From CANKHA01 sp035699705 (GTDB taxonomy: Bacteria > Pseudomonadota > Alphaproteobacteria > Rhizobiales > Xanthobacteraceae), in NCBI GenBank assembly GCA_035699705.1, contig DASSPI010000002.1, forward strand, positions 1 to 23,750: a stretch of 23,750 nucleotides of DNA, in the 5' to 3' direction. Below, one piece after another: positions 1 to 5,498 of the stretch. A program made the position numbers and the translations under genes. Numbering within the stretch: the stretch's first letter is position 1; each line of letters begins with the position of its first letter. Under the pieces are notes generated by a model. The model was not told the DNA's origin. It ran no database searches and worked only from the letters and a program-made list of their open reading frames with translations.

Positions 1-744
1 TTCGACAAAGGCCTGCGCCGCACGGCGCACCTCGCGCGCGCCGCGCGGGCGGAAGTCCGGCACTTCGCGGCCCTTGCCGAAACTTTCGGCGGCGTCGGCC
101 AGCCGCAGGATCGGCTTGATCTGGTTGCGCAGGAACAGGATAGCGACGGTGAGCAGCACCAGCGAGGTGCCGACCATCCAGAGCAGGAAGATTTCCGAAT
201 TCGAGGCATAAGCCGCGTTGCGGCGCGCGAAGACGCGCAACACGGTGTCGTCGAGCTGGATGCGGATTTCCACCAGCGACGAGCGGCCAACGGTGTCGAT
301 CCAGAACGGCTTGCCGATCTGCTTGCGCAGCTCTTCCGACAGCGCCTGATCGAGCAGCGAGAAGAACGGCTTAGGCGCCGGCGGCGGCATCTCGGTGACG
401 GGGAGAAAATCGACCACGAGGTTCAGGTGCTCCTGCGCCACCCGGCGAATGCGCCGCTGCGCATCCGCGGGGGCCAGCAGCGGATAAAATTCGATCAGCG
501 CCGAAATGTCCTGCACAACGCTGGCCGAAAGCCGCTGGGTCACCGTGTTCCAGTGCCGCTCCATGAAGACGAAGGCGACGACGGACTGCAGCAGCACCAT
601 GGGCGTGACGATGATCAAGAGCGAGCGGGCATAAAGCCCTTTCGGCATGAAGCCGTTGATCCATTTCCAGATCTGCGCCCAGACCCCGCGCAGGCGTTCG
701 GCCGCCGAGCGCAGACCGGCAAAGCCGATGTCGAGGCTGGTCAT
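1..744 (-). CDS. EnvZ-like sensor histidine kinase, N-terminal part (cut by window edge)
   Basis: The first 248 residues of a membrane sensor kinase are present; the frame is open through base 1, so the phosphoacceptor-histidine and ATPase domains lie outside. Visible are a cytoplasmic N-terminus of about 40 residues, a first membrane helix (about 41-61), a periplasmic domain of about 120 residues, a second helix (about 185-205), and the start of a HAMP linker (RNQIKPILRLADAAESFG, from about 206). The ATG overlaps the stop of the response regulator gene as ATGA, so the two are translationally coupled and almost certainly cognate partners. The layout with HAMP next to an OmpR-type regulator is that of EnvZ-like kinases. 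The stimulus cannot be inferred. Kinase identity rests on topology, HAMP and context, since the catalytic part is not visible. Confidence 0.85.
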   Translation of the reverse strand, partial: MTSLDIGFAGLRSAAERLRGVWAQIWKWINGFMPKGLYARSLLIIVTPMVLLQSVVAFVFMERHWNTVTQRLSASVVQDISALIEFYPLLAPADAQRRIRRVAQEHLNLVVDFLPVTEMPPPAPKPFFSLLDQALSEELRKQIGKPFWIDTVGRSSLVEIRIQLDDTVLRVFARRNAAYASNSEIFLLWMVGTSLVLLTVAILFLRNQIKPILRLADAAESFGKGREVPDFRPRGAREVRRAAQAFVE

Positions 745-1451
745 GGCGTGAGCACGAGCCGGTAGCCGATGCCGCGCACGGTCTGCACGATCAGCGGATT
801 GGCGGGGTCGCGCTCGATCTTGCGCCGCAGGCGGTTGACCTGGACGTCGACCGCCCGCTCATTCAGCGATCCGCCGTTGCCGGAGAGCGCCAGACGCGGC
901 ACCGTTTCTCCCGGCGAGGCCGAGAGAATGCGCAGCATATCGCGTTCCCGATCGGTCAGCCGGACGATCTGCTCACCGCGCCGCAACTCACCGCGGCCGA
1001 GGTGGAAGACGAATTGCCCGAAGCGCACGGATTCTGCCGGCGGCGGCGTGGCAGGCTTGGTGCGCTTGAGGATATTGGCGATGCGCAGCGACAGCTCGCG
1101 CGGCTCGAACGGCTTGGAAAGATAATCGTCCGCGCCGGTTTCCAGGCCTTCGATGCGGCTTTCCTTTTCGTCGCGCGCGGTCAGCATCAGGATCGGGACG
1201 GTGGAGTTCTGGCGAATGGCGCGCGCCAGCTGAAAACCGGTCTCCCCCGGCATCATCACGTCGAGAATGAGCAGATCGAAGCTCAGGCCATCGAGCTTGA
1301 GCCGGGCATCCGCCGCCGTTTCCGCAGTGGTGACGCGATAGCCTTCCGCGAACAGGAAGCGCGACAGCAGAACGCGGATGCGGCGGTCGTCATCCACCAC
1401 GAGCAGATGCGGCGCGTCGTCGGCCAGAATGGAATCGGCTGGGGAATTCAT
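741..1451 (-). CDS. OmpR/PhoB-family response regulator (PetR-like)
   Basis: A 236-residue two-component transcription factor. The receiver domain (about 15-127) has the acidic pocket D20-D22, phosphoacceptor D64 in LILDVMMPGETG, T91 and K113 (SKPF). The C-terminal winged-helix DNA-binding domain (about 140-234) ends with the typical VDVQVNRLRRKIERDP and TVRGIGYRL motifs. It lies 12 bp downstream of a MarR-type gene and overlaps the downstream kinase gene by 4 nt. A MarR-type protein followed by an OmpR-type regulator recalls PetP-PetR of Rhodobacter capsulatus, which affect cytochrome bc1 expression. That parallel is inference from family and gene order, so no gene symbol is assigned. The family call itself is firm. 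Confidence 0.95.
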   Translation of the reverse strand: MNSPADSILADDAPHLLVVDDDRRIRVLLSRFLFAEGYRVTTAETAADARLKLDGLSFDLLILDVMMPGETGFQLARAIRQNSTVPILMLTARDEKESRIEGLETGADDYLSKPFEPRELSLRIANILKRTKPATPPPAESVRFGQFVFHLGRGELRRGEQIVRLTDRERDMLRILSASPGETVPRLALSGNGGSLNERAVDVQVNRLRRKIERDPANPLIVQTVRGIGYRLVLTP

Positions 1452-1463
1452 GGCGGCTCGCGG

Positions 1464-2003
1464 CTAAGGCACGCTGCGATCGGCATGCCCGATCAGCCGC
1501 AGAACGTCGTCGCGGCCATCGGCTTCGAGCATGGCGATGAGAAACTGGCGCGCGGTCTGATGCGCGCCCGGCGGCAGGCTTTCGAGCGCGCGCAGAATGC
1601 GCCTGGTCTGCAGACCCGCGAGCTTCAACGCCAGCGCCTCGCCTTTCGGCGTGGCATAAAGCAGCCGCTGGCGACGGTCGCTCTCCCCTTCTTTCTGCAC
1701 GATGTAGCCCTCGTCGATCAGCTGCTTGAGCACGCGCCCGAGCGATTGCTTGGTGATCTTGAGGATATCGAGCAGATTGGCCACCTTGATGGCGGGATTG
1801 CGGTTGACGAAGTGCAGCACGCGGTGATGCGCGCGGCCGAAACCCAGCTTTCGCAGCACCTCGTCGGGATCGGCGACGAAATCCCGATAGGCGAAGAAAA
1901 GCAGCTCGATCAGGTCCCAGACCGGTTCGCCGGAAGGGGCCGATTCCGCATTTTCATCGGCGGGCGGCCGCTGCCGGACGGTTGGAGAATTTAGGTCAGC
2001 CAT
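1464..2003 (-). CDS. MarR-family transcriptional regulator (PetP-like)
   Basis: A 179-residue winged-helix regulator. An N-terminal tail of about 28 residues precedes a helical dimerisation segment (about 28-55). The DNA-binding core (about 58-122) has a recognition helix at about 83-98 (TKQSLGRVLKQLIDEG) and a wing containing GESDRRQRLLYAT. The protein is somewhat longer than the usual 140-150 residues because of the tail. It is the first gene of the leftward regulator operon and is divergent from ilvE. No good Shine-Dalgarno precedes the ATG, and a TTGACA-like hexamer on the other strand begins immediately upstream, so the divergent promoters are packed tightly. Like many MarR proteins it may bind its own promoter; the inverted repeat at 2003-2036 is a candidate site. 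The ligand is unknown. Confidence 0.92.
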   Translation of the reverse strand: MADLNSPTVRQRPPADENAESAPSGEPVWDLIELLFFAYRDFVADPDEVLRKLGFGRAHHRVLHFVNRNPAIKVANLLDILKITKQSLGRVLKQLIDEGYIVQKEGESDRRQRLLYATPKGEALALKLAGLQTRRILRALESLPPGAHQTARQFLIAMLEADGRDDVLRLIGHADRSVP

Positions 2004-2036
2004 ATTGACATATTTCGGTCTGATTGTTACTCAATA
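2003..2036. promoter_or_regulatory. Candidate operator: TATTGA / TCAATA inverted repeat between MarR gene and ilvE
   Basis: TATTGA (2003-2008) and its exact reverse complement TCAATA (2031-2036) are separated by 22 nt in the divergent intergenic region. A TTGACA hexamer lies at 2005-2010 on the + strand, but I see no convincing -10 at normal spacing. The position, directly against the MarR start codon, fits autoregulation. The arms are short and widely spaced, so chance is possible. Confidence 0.3.
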
Positions 2037-2208
2037 ATGCGCCTGAACGAAAGGATCGTGCCCAAGGGCCTGTCTGCCGGCCTGCCGTTGCACTTGCCGT
2101 AAAAGCACGCTCTCATTGAGGAAATGAAACATACCGGGTGTGAGCCCGCGAAGCAAAACCGGACTAGTGGCCCGAGTTTCTGAACCACGACACCAGTGCT
2201 TCGGGTTA
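2037..2208 (+). promoter_or_regulatory. ilvE leader region: possible attenuator with small Leu-rich ORF
   Basis: A 21-codon frame at 2037-2102 starts with ATG, ends with TAA and contains five Leu codons plus one Ile and one Val. It has no visible Shine-Dalgarno. Downstream are a hairpin with a GNRA-type loop (CGGGT 2135-2139, loop GTGA, GCCCG 2144-2148) and a long-range stem (2168-2175 with 2201-2208, including two G-U pairs). Segment 2198-2205 (GCTTCGGG) could instead pair with 2145-2154 (CCCG, two-base bulge, AAGC), which would exclude both structures. This is the layout of an attenuator or a translational switch ahead of a branched-chain amino acid gene. There is no T-run, so if the switch is real it would act on translation or by another mechanism. 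I recognise no known riboswitch family here. Confidence 0.3.
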
Positions 2209-2227
2209 CCCCAGGGAGAGGAAAGCC

Positions 2228-3127
2228 ATGGCTGCGCCCGCTGCACCCTTTGACCAGCGCGAAGGCGTCATTTGGTACGACGGCAAGCTCGTGCCCTGGT
2301 CCGACGCCACGCTGCACGTACTCTCCCACGGCCTGCATTATGCCAGCGCCGTGTTCGAGGGCGAGCGCGCCTATGGCGGCGAGATTTTCAAGATCAGCGA
2401 ACATTCCGAGCGGCTGCGCAATTCCGCGCAGATGCTCGATTTCGAGATCCCCTATTCCGTCGCCGAAATCGACGCCGCCAAGCGGCTGGTGCTGGAGACG
2501 AACGGGCAGAAGGACGCTTACCTGCGTCCGATCGCCTGGCGCGGCTCCGAGATGATGGGCGTATCGGCGCAGAACAACACCATCCATCTCGCCATCGCGA
2601 GCTGGGAATGGCCGAGCTATTTCGATCCGGCGCAGCGGCTGAAAGGCATCCGTCTCGACCTGGCGGAATACCGCCGCCCGGATCCGAAAACCGCGCCCGC
2701 CGGTTCCAAGGCCGCAGGCCTCTACATGATCTGCACCATTTCCAAGCATAAGGCCGAGCGCAAGGGCTATGCCGACGCTCTGATGCTGGATTGGCAGGGC
2801 CGCGTCGCGGAATGCACCGGCGCCAACATCTTCTTCATCACCGACGGCAAAATCCACACGCCGACGCCGGACTGCTTCCTGGACGGCATCACGCGCCGGA
2901 CCGTGATTGCGCTGGCGAAGAAGCGCGGCATCCCTGTGATCGAGCGCCGCATCATACCGGAGGAGATGGCGAATTTCGGTGAATGCTTCATCACCGGCAG
3001 CGCCGCCGAGGTGACGCCGGTGGGCGAGATCGCGCAGTGGAAATTCACGCCCGGCGCCATCACCCAGCAACTGATGGAAGACTATACCGCGGAAGTGCAG
3101 CCCAAGGGTAAGGCCGCCGCGGCGTAG
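2228..3127 (+). CDS. ilvE: Branched-chain amino acid aminotransferase
   Basis: A 299-residue fold-type IV PLP aminotransferase that interconverts Leu, Ile and Val with their 2-oxo acids, using glutamate/2-oxoglutarate. The predicted PLP lysine is K161 in GSKAAGLYM. The phosphate and cofactor region follows in RVAECTGANIFFI (E195) and GITRRTVIALAKKRGI. The C-terminal part has GECFITGSAAEVTPVGEI, characteristic of IlvE. A strong purine-rich Shine-Dalgarno (AGGGAGAGGAAA) sits just upstream of the ATG. The C-terminus ends in a short Lys/Ala tail. The gene stands alone on this strand, divergent from the MarR operon, with an unusually long leader (see 2037-2208). The D-amino acid aminotransferase and 4-amino-4-deoxychorismate lyase branches of the same fold are less likely, because the length and motifs match the branched-chain group. 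Confidence 0.95.
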   Translation: MAAPAAPFDQREGVIWYDGKLVPWSDATLHVLSHGLHYASAVFEGERAYGGEIFKISEHSERLRNSAQMLDFEIPYSVAEIDAAKRLVLETNGQKDAYLRPIAWRGSEMMGVSAQNNTIHLAIASWEWPSYFDPAQRLKGIRLDLAEYRRPDPKTAPAGSKAAGLYMICTISKHKAERKGYADALMLDWQGRVAECTGANIFFITDGKIHTPTPDCFLDGITRRTVIALAKKRGIPVIERRIIPEEMANFGECFITGSAAEVTPVGEIAQWKFTPGAITQQLMEDYTAEVQPKGKAAAA

Positions 3128-3143
3128 GCAGCCAAGCACGTCA

Positions 3144-3205
3144 TTTATCTTCATGGCGAGGAGCGCGGCGCGTCAGCGGCGCGCGCCGCCGATCTAAAGA
3201 TCGGC
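3144..3205. repeat. Hairpin-rich intergenic segment after ilvE
   Basis: The segment starts with a GTCAT..CATGGCGAGGAGCGC-type sequence that resembles a dispersed repeat I know from related Rhizobiales genomes. It ends in a perfect 7-bp hairpin (GCCGATC 3188-3194, loop TAAA, GATCGGC 3199-3205). No T-run follows on either strand, so it is not a clear intrinsic terminator. It sits between the convergent ilvE and DUF1460 genes. Confidence 0.4.
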
Positions 3206-3237
3206 CAGGCTCTCAGGATGAGGGTGAATATGTTGCT

Positions 3238-3999
3238 CTAGCTCTGTGCCGCCGGCTCCGGCTCTTGCGCGCGCAACAGCGTGACGTATTGCACGCCGGT
3301 CGCGGCGACGAAGGATGCCATCTCGTCGTCGACAACTTTGCCGCGGCTTTGCGAGGCGTGCCGCAGCATCAGCGCGCCGCGCCGGAAGGCGATAAAGCCG
3401 GTGTGAAAGAAATCGAGCTCCGCCCGGCGCGAGACAAAGCCGATGACGTCGCCCGCTTGCAGCCTGCTCCGATTGGCCATGAGAGTCGGCGTGGCGACGG
3501 CGGAAATCGCATAACGGCGCTTTCCCAACCCGTCTCCATTCAACGTCTTCTCGACCGTCGCGACCGGCGCAATGCCGACCGGCCGGCAAATCCGGTTCTC
3601 GACGATGCGGCGGCTCCATTGCGCGAAGTCATGGTTGCGTTCCGCCCAGCGCACCTCGCCCTGCGCATAGCGGATGCGCCGCAAGAGGCTCTGGTATTCC
3701 GCATAGTCGCCGGCGATGGCGCCCGCCAGCACGGCCTCGCAATAGGTGACGCAATCGAAGGCATCGTCGCGCAGAACGAATTGTTCCTTCTGACCTGGCC
3801 CGCCGATCAGCGTATGGGCCTGATAGCGCGTGCCGAGCAGGGCGCGCGAAATGAAGTCGATCCGCTGCGAAACATTGCCGTGCTCGCGCGCTTGCTTGAT
3901 CAGCCGGGGAATGACGGCTTGGCGTGCGTCGCTGCGCGCGCCGACGGCAAGAAGCGGCACGCCCGCCAGCAGCCCCAGAACTATCCGGCGCGTCGTCAC
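3238..3999 (-). CDS. DUF1460 (N-acetylmuramoyl-L-alanine amidase-like) exported protein
   Basis: A 253-residue protein with an N-terminal export signal (about 1-25) that carries an arginine pair, TTRRIVLGLL, compatible with Tat or Sec. The body matches the DUF1460 amidase-like family, papain-fold cysteine hydrolases related to NlpC/P60. C83 in DAFDCVTYCEAVL is the expected nucleophile. The N122-H123 motif (ERNHDF), GDVIGFVS, H199 (LDFFHTGFI) and H214 (LRHAS) follow the family order. The expected substrate is a cell-wall amide bond in the periplasm, inferred from the family only. The start is GTG, overlapping the moaE stop as GTGA. It is the last gene of the uvrC-pgsA-moaD-moaE run, an unexpected place for an envelope protein. 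A second in-frame start would remove the signal peptide, so the GTG start is favoured. Confidence 0.8.
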   Translation of the reverse strand: MTTRRIVLGLLAGVPLLAVGARSDARQAVIPRLIKQAREHGNVSQRIDFISRALLGTRYQAHTLIGGPGQKEQFVLRDDAFDCVTYCEAVLAGAIAGDYAEYQSLLRRIRYAQGEVRWAERNHDFAQWSRRIVENRICRPVGIAPVATVEKTLNGDGLGKRRYAISAVATPTLMANRSRLQAGDVIGFVSRRAELDFFHTGFIAFRRGALMLRHASQSRGKVVDDEMASFVAATGVQYVTLLRAQEPEPAAQS

Positions 4000-4454
4000 G
4001 GTCGCTCCCAGCGTTCGGCGGCGGCATCGTCATCGGCCCTGGCCTCGACCCAGGTCTTGCGCTTGGCGCCTTCCACCTGCTTCCAGAACGGCGCACGGGT
4101 CTTCAGATAATCCATCAGGAATTCCGCGGCGGCGAAGGCGTCCGCACGGTGCGAAGAGGCGGTAACGACGAGCACGATGTTCTCACCGGGCGTGATCCGG
4201 CCGTAACGATGGATCACCGTCACGCCGAGCAGCGCCCAGCGCTGCTGCGCCTCCTCCACATGGCGCGCGATTTCCGCCTCCGCCATCTCCGCGAAATGCT
4301 CCAGCGTGAGGGCGACGATCGGAGCGCCGGCCTCGCTGCCGCGGCAGACGCCGGTGAAGGTGACGACCGCCCCGATATCGCTGCGCCCGCGCGTGAGCGC
4401 GGCCGCTTCCGCGGCGGCGTCGAAATCCTCCCGTTGCAGGCGAATGGTTGCCAT
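3996..4454 (-). CDS. moaE: Molybdopterin synthase catalytic subunit MoaE
   Basis: A 152-residue large subunit of molybdopterin synthase. With thiocarboxylated MoaD it converts precursor Z (cyclic pyranopterin monophosphate) to molybdopterin in the cytoplasm. Motifs seen are GAVVTFTGVCRG (28-39), LTLEHFAEMAEAEI, the core IHRYGRITPGENIVLVV (81-97), and SSHRADAF. The C-terminal FWKQVEGAKRKTWVEA (from 123) holds the catalytic lysines, K125 and a second one at 131/133. The start at 4454 fits the family N-terminus; the frame is open for 64 more codons upstream, but that stretch has no family similarity and would overlap most of moaD. It follows moaD by 41 nt. Confidence 0.95.
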   Translation of the reverse strand: MATIRLQREDFDAAAEAAALTRGRSDIGAVVTFTGVCRGSEAGAPIVALTLEHFAEMAEAEIARHVEEAQQRWALLGVTVIHRYGRITPGENIVLVVTASSHRADAFAAAEFLMDYLKTRAPFWKQVEGAKRKTWVEARADDDAAAERWERP

Positions 4455-4495
4455 CAATCCTCGCGTCACCGGCGCCATGGCCGGAACGGAAGATA

Positions 4496-4747
4496 TCACC
4501 CGCCGGTCATGGGCGGAAAGAAGGCGATTTCCCGCGCCCCGGCGATGGCCGCTTCCGGGCGCACATGGCTGCGGTCGATGGCGGCGCGGATCACCTTTGG
4601 ATTCTCGAAGGCCCGGGCATATTCCTCCCCGCGCGCCGCTAACCATGTCATCAAGTCGCCGATGGTGGCGACGCCTTCCGGCGGCTCGATGTCTTCCTCG
4701 GGCTTGCCGACGCGCTCGCGCACCCAGGCGAAATAACGGATCTTCAT
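4496..4747 (-). CDS. moaD: Molybdopterin synthase sulfur-carrier subunit MoaD
   Basis: An 83-residue ubiquitin-like protein ending in the required Gly-Gly (FFPPMTGG). The C-terminal glycine is adenylated and thiocarboxylated so that MoaD can supply sulfur to MoaE. The N-terminus MKIRYFAWVRERVG and the PPMTGG end are typical, and the length matches the family. The ATG overlaps the pgsA stop as ATGA, and moaE follows directly. The partner genes moaA, moaC and moeB are not in this window. Confidence 0.95.
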   Translation of the reverse strand: MKIRYFAWVRERVGKPEEDIEPPEGVATIGDLMTWLAARGEEYARAFENPKVIRAAIDRSHVRPEAAIAGAREIAFFPPMTGG

Positions 4748-5409
4748 GTCAGGTGCTTTATGCCGGCGCGGAAATAGTCCCAGCCGGTGTAAAGCGTGAG
4801 CAGCGCGGAAATCCACAGCAGCGCTATCCCGACAAACGTCACCAGCCCAAGCGTCTGGGTGCCAACAAAGACACCGGTTGTCCACAACGTGGGAATGGTA
4901 ACGGTGAGACCCGGAATCGCCGCGTCGCCCGCTGCCCCGGCGATGAGGAAGCCGACGGCGATCAGTTGCACCGTGGTCTTCCATTTTGCGAGCCGCGTCA
5001 CCTGTACCCTGACGTTTAATTCAGCAAGATATTCGCGGAGGCCCGACACCAGAACCTCGCGGCAGAGGATGACAATGGCGGCCCACAGCGACCAGCCCTT
5101 GATGGTGTCGTCGGCCGCCAGCATCAGCAGGCAGGACGCAACCAGGAGCTTGTCGGCGATGGGATCGAGCATGCGGCCGAAACTCGACTGCTGCTCCCAC
5201 GCGCGCGCGATATAGCCATCGAGGGCGTCCGTGGCCGCCGCAACTAGAAAGACCGCCAGAGAAACCCAGCGCAGCCAAAGTGGCCCTTGCAGCACTGCCT
5301 GGCAATACAATGCGCCGACCACCGCCGGCACGGCGGCGATGCGCGCATAGGTCAGCAGATTGGGCAGCGCCAACGGACGCGACGGCAGGAAGGTGGAAAC
5401 AGGTTTCAT
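4744..5409 (-). CDS. pgsA: CDP-diacylglycerol--glycerol-3-phosphate 3-phosphatidyltransferase
   Basis: A 221-residue integral membrane enzyme that makes phosphatidylglycerophosphate, the first step to phosphatidylglycerol and cardiolipin. It shows the full CDP-alcohol phosphatidyltransferase signature: D61-x2-D64-G65-x2-A68-R69-x8-G78-x3-D82-x3-D86. The N-terminal LPNLLTYARIAAVP motif and several hydrophobic helices are in place. The gene lies 89 nt downstream of uvrC and overlaps moaD by 4 nt. The uvrC-pgsA-moaD-moaE order is common in Rhizobiales. Phosphatidylserine or phosphatidylcholine synthases share the signature, but the length and N-terminal motif favour PgsA. Confidence 0.95.
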   Translation of the reverse strand: MKPVSTFLPSRPLALPNLLTYARIAAVPAVVGALYCQAVLQGPLWLRWVSLAVFLVAAATDALDGYIARAWEQQSSFGRMLDPIADKLLVASCLLMLAADDTIKGWSLWAAIVILCREVLVSGLREYLAELNVRVQVTRLAKWKTTVQLIAVGFLIAGAAGDAAIPGLTVTIPTLWTTGVFVGTQTLGLVTFVGIALLWISALLTLYTGWDYFRAGIKHLT

Positions 5410-5498
5410 GAGCAGACCAAATACCTCGCGGTTGCAGGCGTCAACAGGACCATTGTATGGCCCCGCGCATGCCAGCCGTTCAATTTTATGCGAAAGCG

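Noticed and set aside
1002..1994. 330-codon frame on the + strand opposite the regulator genes
   Set aside because: Antisense to two genes with intact family motifs; no domain seen.
2100..2227. Known riboswitch (SAM, cobalamin, thiamine) before ilvE
   Set aside because: No conserved core of these classes could be recognised; only generic hairpins are visible.
2027..3154. 375-codon frame on the - strand opposite ilvE
   Set aside because: Shadow of ilvE; no recognisable domain, and it runs through the ilvE promoter and leader.
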